A stretch of 64,000 nucleotides of DNA from Diphasiastrum complanatum (lineage: Eukaryota > Streptophyta > Lycopodiopsida > Lycopodiales > Lycopodiaceae), in contig CM055105.1 of the NCBI GenBank assembly GCA_029204225.1, positions 11,996,404-12,060,403 of the forward strand, read 5' to 3'. Position 1 is the stretch's first letter; every line of letters begins with the position of its first letter. Positions 44,733 to 57,774 of the stretch are shown one piece after another. Under the pieces are notes generated by a model, which had not been told where the DNA came from, ran no database searches, and saw only the letters and a list, made by a program, of their open reading frames with translations. A program made the translations under genes and the position numbers.

Positions 44733-46664
44733 ATTTTCACTTGTCCACTTTAGAATTTCTATTTTCTATAGTAACCGTCCACTTCTAATTGTTTTCTTCC
44801 ACCATAATAAACTGGATTCTTGGCTATTATGATGGTTTTCACAATGAAGGTGGTTTGGTTAAAGATCTTTAATAGGCTCCTCAACTCTACACATTCACAA
44901 ACTACAAAAGTTCTTGCTTTGTACTCTGCTCACTAGATGAGAGTGCTATATTTGGATTGCTTCCAACTCCTCCATGAAGACATCCAAATCCTAGGGTGAA
45001 ATTGTAGGTAGAATGGATCCTGTTTGCTCAAAATCCCATGCCTAGTCCCAGTCACAAAATTCTTAAAGAATTGTTCCATTTGCACTTTTGCACATAAATT
45101 TATTCTTTAGGAACATGCCCTTAAATTTATTCTTGAGGATGTGACATAAAGCGACTTACCACACCTACTTTATAAGAAATATCGGACCTTTTGGCGAAAG
45201 GGTATATCAATTTTCTATAGAATGTTGGATCCATCGTTTCAACTTCACATGCATTTTATAGCTTTTAAGTTTATGGGAGTTGCTCATTGTTAGAGGACTT
45301 TGCTCTATGGTTAAGCTCATTGTTCTCTTATGAAGCTTCAAGATTTCATCTGGCAAAGCTATATGAAACATACTTTGGCACAACCCACAGCATTTGGCAA
45401 CTTGACAAACTTCATAGTGCACAAATTCCCAAAAAAATGTGTTATTATGCCATATCCTGTTACACAGTTGCATGCATAAGACTATGGATGTCCGTCTCTC
45501 AAATTCGTCATTCACTCTTGATCATGTTGATGTGCTAAACCAGATATAAATTGCTTTTTCCAGGTATGCCAAATCTCTCAGAAGGTTCACAAGAGTTCAT
45601 AATTTACTCTAAGCTGAGAACTTTTCACATTCGAAACAATTTTTATTACTTGAAAGAGATCCTTTAACCTGTAATAAACATTTTCATTCAATTCGTTACC
45701 AATGTTATCTTTTAGCTAGCAAGATTAAATTCTTGACACAAATGTGTGCAACATGTACACACTGCAAAACCTAACACAGAGTGAATCTTTTAATAGTTTC
45801 CACAAAGCTTCAAGAAAAATCCCAACTAGTTGTGATTGGGCAATGTGCTATAACTTGGCTCTAATTACAAGACGCAAAGGACATCTTTCAATTGCTATGA
45901 CATGCACTTTCTCAAGGCAAAAAATCTCTCCATTTACGGATCAGGCAAAAGCACTAATTTTGTGGATCTGAAGACGATAATAAATACATCTGTTTTTCAC
46001 AAATTAGGTATGAATGAATTGTGATTTAAAGCAATACATCATAAAAAACATCCATGTTATTAATAGTCTACTCAATGTTGTATGGGATATCATAAAGAAA
46101 GAATATGAATCATTCAAAAAAACACTCGAACAAAGAAAGCCAACTTCAGCAGAACACTGAGGAGCTTGAGATGTTTAAATTTTGTATCTTTCCGCTTGAA
46201 AAAGGCAACTTCACCTATTTGGTGATTTTCACTTTGGGTTACTTGAACTTCATCGCACAGATCTCCTTTCAGCGACTTCCAACAGGATAGCTTCTAAATG
46301 ATGAGCTAACAGGAAAGGCTACTGAAACATATTTTTCATAAAGCCGATGCCTTCTGACATGTATTGAAAGTCCTTGAATGCCTACAAAAACCTAACAAAG
46401 TTCAGCTTTACTATCTGACGATACAAAATTTGGACTTTAAACACAAGTCTGCACCAAATACGATACAACATAGCTTAGACATAGCTTCGAGGTTCAAAAA
46501 TAAAGGCTATTCCTTTCCAACTGGAATTGAACTCTTGGATGTAAAATGGGACTAAAATCCACACCAGCTAAAATAACCCAAGCAACCTTTTTCTTTTAGA
46601 ATGATTCAACTGTACATTGAATTCTTTTTTAACTTGATACATGTCAGCACAGGTTATGATATTT
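43960..46664. other. Non-coding stretch downstream of MTA
   Basis: No gene was recognised in 2.7 kb. Words shared with 5.27-5.55 kb (CTCGCAGAC / CTCGCAAAC and CCTTCGC) at 44.1-44.3 kb suggest a decayed LTR. The 3' untranslated region of MTA must begin at 46664 on the minus strand, but no clear AATAAA signal is visible nearby. Confidence 0.4.
44683..44731. repeat. (GA)n microsatellite
   Basis: About 24 GA dinucleotides in the region downstream of MTA. Confidence 0.95.
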
Positions 46665-46935
46665 TCAAGAAGTCATTTCGGAATCCTGTGTTGCCACTTG
46701 CTCCTCGGGACGAATATTATCAGTTATTGTATCAGCAGCATCACTGCTCTTTTTAGCATCAGAAATTGGCAGCGGACCCTTCACTTGAGAGGCTGCCTCA
46801 CCTTCAACTGTGCTAGGCTTTACAGGTGGATCAGGTGGTTGCACCTCAACATCTGGGTATGCTGCCTTGAATCTTGCTCTCAATCCCTCATCCACCAAGC
46901 GTACACCATTCAATTGATTACCAAGAGAGATCCAT
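46665..46935 (-). CDS. MTA: MTA coding exon 7 (residues 709-798 and stop)
   Basis: It starts after ATGCAG with the split Gly codon, then [20 protein letters not shown] and [17 protein letters not shown], which complete the conserved domain. The last roughly 50 residues are Ser/Asp/Ala-rich and probably disordered. TGA is at 46667-46665. Confidence 0.94.
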
Positions 46936-49009
46936 CTGCATCACCATCTGCCAATGTTATTGACATCTTATAGAAGAAAAACTATGTATCTTTTAATGAT
47001 TCATTGCCTGCTACAAGGCACAAATCTTCCTCTCAAATACAACCTGAATAAAGGTTGAGAGGATAGGATGATTGCAGATTGAATGAAGAGCATTCAAAGG
47101 CCTTGAAAAAGATTCTAAAGCCTGCAACTCCATAGAGGTTGTTCAAACTTAGCCTGCTTTGTCATATGTCCATAATGCACTGCATGAGAAACATCTTGGA
47201 GCTTTATATTTAAGTTTCATCACAAGCCATTATTGGAGCATCAAATGGTCGTGTGCTAAAAAGAACAAGAGTTCAATAACAGAACCAGAAAACGGACACA
47301 TGATTGACCCCCCACCACTCCCTCCCCTTGGCAGAGATTGTTATAAGTCACACTATTAAGGAAGAAATGGACCGTCTCAGGTCAAGGTTAGGATTAAAAG
47401 CTTAAACACCAAATTTTTGGAGAACATTTATTTGTGTACTTACTCCTCTTCCTAACAAGGCCCTGTTGTACACCTAAACCTCCTAGCCATTTCACTTCCA
47501 GAAGGCATCCAGTTTGGAAAGAAGAATCTAAGGGAGACAAAGCACGCTAACTCAAGCCGTTAAAAAGTCTTGAACTTTCATTTGAGATAACTACCTAAGA
47601 GAGAATTGAATTGATAACTTAGTACTCATAAAATTAAATAAGAAGTATATTTCAACTTAGGCCAATGAACTAGGTTCTTAACAGTGAACATGCATAACAA
47701 ATTTAGACGCATGCAACATGGACCCAACATGCATGCAAATATAGCAAAAGAAAGCATAGTCTGTCATGGAACTAGTCATCCATAACCCTCCATACAAGCA
47801 TGAAGAGGGAGGTTATTTTACGACAAATACCGCCTACTCCCTAAAAACAAGCCAAGAAGGAGAAAGGCAAGGAAGAAGAGTCAACTCTCTACTACAGAAG
47901 TCAAGCATGGAAGGAGAACCATCAATCCAGCAAAAAAGAGGGGGGAGGGGGGGGGGGCTAGTGTGCATGTGGGAGAGAGGGAGTTTATCAATGTCTTTTA
48001 AGCGCCTAAAATGGCACATAAGACTAAAAAGTAAAGATCAAGCATTTCTCCAATAGGAGTGGAATGCATCTTATCTACTGTATCAAGTGAATATATGACA
48101 ACGTCAAATCAAACCAGTATCAATGTAATATCAATATCAGTATCAATATCAAAATTCGAGATGACGTCCTCTGCTCAAGTGTTCTCATAGCTCAATGACC
48201 TGGGAATGTTATAATCTTGAGAGAGGCAGTATTGAGTGTCTGGCACGAATGTGTCATCTGACATGTTTGTGGGCGGACATCTCGATGTGATCCATCCAGC
48301 TGCAATTGTCATCGCAGGTTGCCTTCTATAGTCCCTACGAGGAAACTAGATATGGCCATATGAACATTGTCCTTAAAATCTGAAGCTGACTCCTTTTGGG
48401 ATGTTGCCTGGGCGAAGGTGTGATGTGTGACTAAACCTGCATGTCACTATCAATGGTTGTTCGTCCAAGATGGAATATGTCCTGTATCATCAAAATCACA
48501 TCTCTGCAATCTTCAGAGGAGATCAAGGATCAAAGAGCACTTGATCTCATGGAGGAGACAGCCGGATCAGGTATCAGGAGATGACTCAGAGGAGGATTCA
48601 GGCATTTCAGTTGAATCCAGACATAGGCATTGCTTACACTACCTCCTACGTTCGTGTTCCACCTCCCGAAAGCTCGTCTATCAGACCTTCAACATAATAC
48701 AATAGGGAACAGTGTAACTACCCCAAACTCCAAACGAATGATGTGGGGTAGGCTTTGCCCCACGAGATCGCACCAGACCGTACCAGCATCAGCAGTAGAG
48801 ACAGCACAGACCTCACACTCAGCCTCATTCCAGACATAGAGTTTGGCCGCAGAGATCCAGAAGTCAGAGAGAGCTAATTACTGCGTTGTGATGATTTACC
48901 TCAAGTTGTTTACTCGTCTTTTCTTCACTGTTATGCATGAAGAAGTTTATTACGCTCCTATGACACTTGACACTTGAGATGTACTTACTGTCTTTTGTAC
49001 CATTGATAA

Positions 49010-49101
<92 letters not shown>

Positions 49102-52100
49102 GAGCCAACACTCTACCTTGCAAGGGTCTGATTCCTATAGGATCAGATCTACCATCGCTATGGTTAGTTGAACCTACCAACAAGCTATAGCAAAATTATT
49201 GTGTTTCTCTAGTGCCAAAGCCTTAGGCCGTTGGTGCCTTTCCTCCATATCCTCATGAATCATCATCTTCTTGACTGCTAGGGAGGCTATACGGCTCCAT
49301 TAAATGAGTAGGCTGATTTCTAGCGCTACCCAGCCGCACTATCACCAGGTTTGCCTCCACTCATCTATTAAAGCAATTGTTCCTTCAACACCACAAAGAC
49401 CATTTTCAATCGAATTCTCAATATTTGGTACCTTAATTTTTGGAGATATTTCTATCGTTGTGTTCAATCTCATGCAGAAACTACTTGGTACTTGAGTCCA
49501 GACAACAATCATATTCGGTTGATTGATATTTTTCAATGTTTACAAAAAAAATTTCATCCCCACCTCTTTACAACAAAATAACCTGTGCATGTTAAAGTAC
49601 AATTTGGAATTTAGCATTTTGCTATGCTGTCTATTCCAACAAAGAGTAGCATGGTGGGAAGTTTGTGCAAATTCTTTCTATCAATGATATTCAGAGTTAC
49701 AACAAAAGGGTGCAACTGTTTCCTACAATTTGTCTTACTGGGCAAGACATCATTCTGGTCAGAGATCTTGATTATAGCAGTTTCATAACTACCGTTGGGC
49801 ATTTTTCAAACCAGTGACTTCTCTGACTTGATCATCTAAAATATGAAGCATATAGTCCATTATGAATATAGTTCAACATGTTTGTGGAGTCTCTTACAGG
49901 AAATCTTACAGGAACCATAGAAAAAAAATCAAGAGCACAAGTAAACTTGTAACCACATTATAAGAGCCATGAAGTATGTTACCCAGCATGAGTGTTGTGC
50001 ATGCGTGCAAACAATTCCAGCTTTCGAGTCCGTGGACTTATCCTCTCCAACATTGGATACATCTGCAAAATGCCAAAAATGCTATATGGTATAGAATGTT
50101 GAATATCACAAACATGAAGTGGACCCATTTGGATAATGATACAAACAGCACTGCATTGATAGTATCAGCATCAAATACATCAATTCAAATATCAAGTAAA
50201 CACTGAATTGATTGATCAATGACATATCGCATCACATGTCAAATGTTGAGATTGGACACAAACTCGCAAGTTCAGGAGGCTATAACAAGGTTACAACAGA
50301 TAAAATAACTTATACAGACTGCCAGATACCTCAGCCCTTAATTGCATGGCCTGGAGCAAAGAGAGCCTCTTCACATGCAGTAGAACAAACAGTTGGGGGC
50401 AATCACAGAGAAAGAAAGAGGCAGAGACACCAATAACTATAGAAGAATTGAAGTAGGACTGCTACAACAGACAGCAACATTAAAGGTACAAAATGGTCTG
50501 CAAGGAGAACAAATAAGTTAAGAAGAATTCAAAGCGCTAGCCTAGATATGTCAATACAATTACAAGATATGTTGCGGCAAATTATAGAGTTGAAATATGA
50601 CGCATCAAAAACAATCATTTGAAAGGAAATGTTCCACTTGTAATATTCCTTTTGGGACATATTCAAAGACATAAAAGTCTCAAAATACTCTGTCTTCCTT
50701 GTGATTCTTCTCAAGCTTCTGGAAACGTGAAAAGTCGATGGAAATAACTTACGCACCTCATCTGGCTTCCGACTTGTCTCCCTTACTTCAGCCACAATAA
50801 CATCCGTATCAATATTTCGATTCACTTCAGGGTGCCCTTTTATACCAACAAGACAATGTTCCTTTGAATGATTCAACCAATGACCTGTTCGGCCAGTTCG
50901 AATGATGCGTTGAAGTTGATTGGTCTTCACCCAAATCAGTTCTTCTACTCGTTTGTAGCCCCATAACTCAAGACTACAACATGAAAAGAATGGATTCATC
51001 AAGAACCAAAGCCCGAAACAACAAGCATAACAAAAAAACCAAGTGAATTTGAAGTTGCAACCTGAGATCTTACCATTCGCGACCTAGTTCCATTGCTCTT
51101 CCTGTCACCCAAAGAAAAATCATGCCATCCGTCTGAAGGGCAGGTACATTTAAGCTACGCATCTCATCATCTGCCATTGTTCCATAAGGCAACTCCATGT
51201 GTATATCCCAAGGCGGGTCGGCCATAATAACTCCAAATTGGCCCAAAACATCCATCCTAAAACTGCGAATATCACAATTGATCCATTGTGGCTCACCAAG
51301 TTCAACTTCAGAGCAATATTCAGCTCGGCGTTTTAAAAGAGGCTTTTGAGGAGGAGGAAGTCCTACAGGCCCCATTATCATGCCTGGAACATCTGGCGTG
51401 GGATCAAGCTCATAATGAACATATTTGCATGTCTGAAATCCATGAAATCATGATGTACAAACTAGTCAAACTGTGGATAAACGGTGGCCAACATAATTAA
51501 GCATAGAGAAAAAAAACGAGAAAGCTTGGAACAAAGCAAAAGAAGTTATCTATGATCGACAAACATATACCTTCATATGACGACAGGTGTCCAGGAACGA
51601 GCAATCTCCCAAGTTGATATCTGTATGAGGAGCTATTATCCGCCGGAAATGTACCTATAACCAAAAGATCCTTTATAAATAGATTTGCAGGTCTAAAACT
51701 TGTAGTATTCTACAGTAAGGATCAACAAAACATAAGCTCGAAGCTCTTTGTGACATCAGTTGTCTTCCCTGTTAATTGCCAATTTGTTGGATTATAAATA
51801 TCACATAAGTTATAACATAAATTTGATAAGGATTCGACTCTCCAAAGACACATTACCCCCTCAAACACTACAAAAAAACACCTGTTTTTGACATAACCAA
51901 AAGTGAGGAATAAAACAAATCCAAAAAGAAAACCCGAAAAAGTTTCACCATTCAAAAAGGTAGGCATTTGTTGGAAACAAGTTCTCAAGTTTCAAAACAC
52001 ATTTCGAAAAGGTACCCTAAACCTTGTTACCATCCATCTTGCTGTCTATGCTATCTTCTCTTCACTCTCCAGTGCCCAGCCTTGCTGACCATTTGGTCCT

Positions 52101-55100
52101 TTATCACCCATCCCGTCCGAGGTAGCCCAACCACAAAGTCCATGGAAATGCTTTCCCACTTTCTTTCGGGAATTTCCAAGGGCATTAACAAACCAGCTGC
52201 CTTAAGTCTTTCAGCTTTGTTAACTTGGCATTGCGCACACTTGCGAACATATGCCTCTACTTGACTTTTTAAATTTGGCCAGTAAAAGTTCCTTTTTACT
52301 ACGTCAAGTGTCCTTTGAGTGCCAGGGTGCCCTGCACACGGGCTGTCATGACATCATTTTCTGGCACACAAACTTTTCCATTCCGAAAAAGTAACCCATT
52401 CCTAATGGAATAGTCTCTTTGTATCTTGTCCTGAGGAGAAATCTTGGAATCCTGCATTCCAAGCTCATCACTAGATCTAGAAGAACCTGCCAGGACGTCT
52501 AGCCAAATACGACCGAAGTACCTATCAGTCTTACACAAATCTCTTAAGGACAGATACAACTCAGATTGGATCTCAGAAAAGCTTAACTGATTAACTTCTC
52601 CAATCCGGCTTAAGGCATCCGCGACACTACTAGAAGTACCCTTCCGGTACTCAATGTCATAATGAAATTCTTGGAGCATCTCTGACCACCTGGCCTTACG
52701 ACTCTAAGGTCGAACGCATCGTTAATATACTTTAACCCTTGATGGTCAGTAACAATAGTAAACTGGGAGCCATACAAGTAATGTCTCCAAACTTTAAGGG
52801 CATTAATAACAGCGAAAAGTTCCTTCACATAGGTGGAATACCGCATTTGAGCAGGGTCCAACTTCTTGCTTTCAAAAGCTACCGGTCTACCATCCTGACA
52901 TAGGACTGCGCCTATAGCATAGTCACTGGCATCCGTTTCAAGTACATACGGCTTGTTAGGATCCACTATGTGTAGAATAGGCGCTGTAGTTACACAAATT
53001 TTGAGGTTCTCAAAACTCTGATTCAACTCTTCAGTCCAAGTAACTGGAGGACTGAACTTACTGTCTTTGCCAATTTAATACAACTCTGATTATCGCACTA
53101 AAGTACTATAGGTGTATCCTCCTGTACCATATGAAGATCCTATAGAATCCTTTGTAACCATATTGCTTCACTTGCCACACTCGTAGTAGCCCGATACTCT
53201 GCCTCTGTAGATGATAATAGTATGCTACTTCTTTGAACTCCAAGATATAGCACCAGAACCAAGACTAAAAACATAACTGTAGTAGATCTCTAGTCTTCTG
53301 CATCTCCAACCCAATTAGCATCCACATATCCCTGTAATTGCAAAAGATCATGTCTCCCATGGAGAATACCAAACCTCAATGTACCCTGGATATATCTGAG
53401 CACTCGCTTAGCAGCTCTCTAGTGAACCTGCTTACCAAGAAACTGACTAACCATACTAACAGCATAAACAATATCTGGTTTCGTAGTCGCTAGATAGATT
53501 AAGCTTCCAACAAGCTTTCTATATAACGTCTCATCTACATCCTGATCATCCTCTCTTTAGTAAGCTTACAGCCACTATCATATGGTGTAGAGATAGGCTT
53601 GCACTCTAACATACTTTTCAAGAAGTTCATGAGCATACTTAGATTGACAAATAAATAGCCCTTGTGCTACCAATATTTGGTCTAGTAGTCGCTAGATAAA
53701 TTAAGCTTCCAACAAGCTTTCTATATAACGTGACGTCTCATCTACATCCTGATCATCCTCAGCTTTAGTAAGCTTACATCCACTATCACATGGTGTAGAG
53801 ACAGGCTGCACTCTGACATCTTGAACTTTTCAAGAAGTTCATGAGCATACTTAGATTGAGAAATAAATAGGCCATGTGCTACTCTCCATACCTAATCCTA
53901 AGGAAGTATTGTAGTGAACCAAGATCTTTCATGTCGAACTCTGATGAGAGATCTTTCTTGATATTCTGAATCACACCATGATCCAAACCTGTGATAACAA
54001 GGTCATCCACATACAACATTACAATCACAATATGACCATCCCTGATCAAAACATAGAGTGTAGGCTCCGAACTACTACTCTGAAAGCCAAGCTCCTCAAA
54101 GTATGTGTCAATCCTCATGTACCATGCCCTGGGTGCTTGCTTAAGTCTATATAATGCCTTTTCCAACTTGAAAACCTTGTCTTCTTGTCCTGCTACTAAG
54201 TATCCATCCGGTTGCTCAAGGTAGACTTCCTCCTCTAGAAATCCATTCAGGAACGCACTCTTCACATCCATTTGTCAAATATCCTGTCCAAACTGAGCTG
54301 CCAGTGACAAACCGTCCTCATAGTAGTTAACTTAGCAACTAGTGCAAAAGTTTCTTCATAGTTGATCCCTTCATGTTGAGCATACCCTTTTGCAACCAAC
54401 CTTGCCTTATGTTGATCTATTTATACTTAGTTCTATAGACCCACTTGCATCCAATGGCCTTTTAACCTATAGGTAATTGAACAAGTCTCCAAGTCTTGTT
54501 CTTCATGATTGAGTTGTACTCGTCATCCATAGCTTTCCTCCAAATATCCTCTTTTTCAGCCTCCCTAAAAGTATATGGATCCCTGATTTCTGGCAGCCAT
54601 ATATGCAAAGTGTACACCCCCATCCTCATGATGATCCTCCTATCAATCCACCTATCAATCCTGATCTTCATGATGTTTTTCAAGTCTAGCACATCTCCTA
54701 GTTCCCCATGTACTAGACTCTCCTTGTTCCAAATGACACTATCCTAAATAGTTTCATAGTATCATCTAGGCAATCTTGTAGTATCTGATGTAGGCTGCTT
54801 CCTGCTTGGTGATGTAGGAGGTGAATAAGTATCCCATGTACTTGATCTCTCCTTCCTTTTTCCTCTCTCAACCATGGTCACTCTACGTACTTGGATTGGT
54901 GTTGGCGGTACAAGTGCTAATTCAGGCTCCTGAAATGACTCGTCACACAAGATAGGGATTCCTCCATCTTGCTTAATATCATAAGATACATCGTCTTCCT
55001 TGAAGTCACCAAAAGATGTCGATGCCGAAAACAACTCACAATCTTCAAGATCCAAGGCACTTAATTAATGTCTTTTCCATGCCAAGAGGCATATAAGACG

Positions 55101-55451
55101 AAAAAGTACATATCAAGTGTGTGGTACAACGGGAGCGTATGAAACAACTCTGTAATAGTAAAGAAAAGGGTTTGGACCACAACTACAATGATAAAGTACA
55201 TCTAATGTAAGAGAGTCAGGCGGCCAGTATAGGCTAGTGATAATGGTACATCTCGTTGTCCTCATATACTGCTACTACCAAAGAACGATGTACTGGAAAT
55301 AACGCCTATAGGTGGTCTCGATAAGTGTTGTTGATGTCGCCAAGGAAGTTTGCTTTGAGTAGGGGCTCTGTGGACAATATGAGTATGGGTGGTACGTCAT
55401 CTCTGGTCTCTATGTCGGCAAAGGTCACTGTCGTCGGCACTATCATCCGAG

Positions 55452-55519
<68 letters not shown>

Positions 55520-57700
55520 AAGCTTTTAATGTCTTTTCCATGCCAAAAGGCATATAAGACAAAATAGTACATCCCAAAATGATGGTAACTAGACAGGACA
55601 GTCAACAAGATAAGAAAACTCCAACTAAAGCTAGGATTTTGGTTAACTTGGTGACATGCTTGTATTTGATATGTGGTATTGGGTACTGAACTAAACAGCT
55701 AAAAAGTAGGAGTTGACTGGTCAACGGAAGCATGTCATATGCTCACTAGGACACTTGGTCCAGTGTATGAGTGACATGTCAGACGGTCCTACTCACTTGC
55801 ATATGTGTCAGGGTACTGCCACATGGCAAGCATCGTTTGTGCATGGAGTATGCCATGTGTCGATGATAGGACCAATGAGGGCGTGGGAGCTTAAAGGCTC
55901 TTGTTTGCTGATTTTTGAAGGAAAAACATTTGTAAGTTGCTAGAATTTGGCTATAAAAGATTTATTCTATCCAATTCTTTTAGGAATTCAGGGTAGTCTC
56001 TTTGTTTCTACTTTAGGGTGCAAAAAGCTTGTTTGTGCTTTGTTTAAGGGCTTTTGTTGTTGGTTTTTGCATAGTTTTGCAAATTGCTTCGCTTTTTCTG
56101 GCTAGTATTTTGCTATAGCATCCTCTAGTGATACTATTCATGATTCTCAAAGGATCAATGCACTTCCTGCCAAGGTTGATGGCATGGAGCTCATGTTAAA
56201 GCATATCTTAGAGCAATTGAAGCTTGGCGTACTACTGAGAGTAGCATGTGGCAGGTGTAAGACAATACTTTAGCTAACCTAGACCGTGAAATTACAAGTG
56301 AGTTTGCAAATGTGTTTATTGACGATTTGCCATCTACATTGCCGACTAGTAAAAATGTTGAACATAAGATTGAGCTTATTCACGGATCCTGTCCCGTAAA
56401 TAGACCACCCTATAGAATGAGCTTGAGAAAGGAAGAAGAGGTGAGGAAGATGCTAGAGGGTTATCTTGCACATGGGTAGATCTCAACAAGGTAACTATTA
56501 AGTATCGATATCCTATGCCATGTATTGATGACTTGCTTGATGTTGTTCATGGTGCTATTGTGTTTAGTAAGATAGACTTGAAGAGCGGGTATCATCAAGT
56601 TAGAGTTCGTTAAGAGGATGTTCATAAAACTACCTTCCAAACTCGGTTTGGTCACTATGAATATCTTGTAATGCCCTTTGGTTGCCAGCTTCATGATGTT
56701 GATAAATGATGTGGTCAGACCGTACATGGGTAAGTTTGATGTAAAATTCATTGATGAATTATTGACTTATAGTGCAAGTGAGGCCAAGCATGTGACTCAC
56801 CTTAGGATTGTGTTGTCTACTTTGAGGGAAAGAAATTGTTTGCTAATGCAAAAAAGATCAAACTTTTTTAAAAGGAAAATTGAGTATCTAGAGTAAGGCC
56901 GGATCCTAAGAAAGTTGTTGTGATTGTTGCATGGCCTGTACCAGCTTATTTGACAATCTTCCTAGGATTGGTGGTGTTTTATAGAAAATATGTTAAAGAC
57001 TCCTCCCATATTGCAGCACCTTTGATGAATTTAACTCAAAGAACAAGTTTGGTGAGTGGACTGAACTGCAGCAAGCGAGCTTTGATCAGTCAAAGCAAGC
57101 TATCGCTGAGTGCGTCACTCTAAAATTGTTGACCCTCTAAAACCCTATATCCTTGATACGGATGCGAGTGACATTGTTGTGGGGGCGGTGTTGATGTAAG
57201 AGGGAAGGCTTGTAGCCTTCGAGAGCAAGAAGCTCACCTCGGCACAACGAAATTATCTAACTCATGAGGAATTGTTTGCCATCATTCATCCATTAAAGGT
57301 ATGGAGGCATTATTTGTACAAATCCACATTTTATGTGCACACTAATCATGATACCTTGAGGTATTTCTACAAACAGCCCGTAGTTTCTTCGAATCGTGAT
57401 TCGTTCAAAGGATCGTCGTTTCAAAACGGTCCGATTCCAACGAACATTTCGAATTAGATTTTTTTCTTCAAACCAAAAATAATAATAATAATAGAACAGT
57501 TTCAAGCCATTTCAAAACAGGACTGCTTTTGCCAAAATGTCAGTGTGAAAAATAGCAAACCGTTTCAAAATGGGACTGTTTTTGACTAAATGTAAGTGCC
57601 CCACTCAAGCTTCATGAACTTCAAAAGGCAACTCTAACCAAGCATAAAAACATACATTTTGAACTAGAATAAGATTATTGTTTTGTGTAGGGTTTGACTC

Positions 57701-57774
<74 letters not shown>

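Noticed and set aside
48950-49183. Glu-Arg repeat frames over CT/AG tracts (also at 44635, 55325 and 57694)
   Set aside because: They are translations of dinucleotide repeats without other coding support.
50529-51002. Reading exon 5 of MTA onward into [15 protein letters not shown] as protein
   Set aside because: The GTGCGTAAG after KPDE is a splice donor and the true continuation is exon 6 at 50062.
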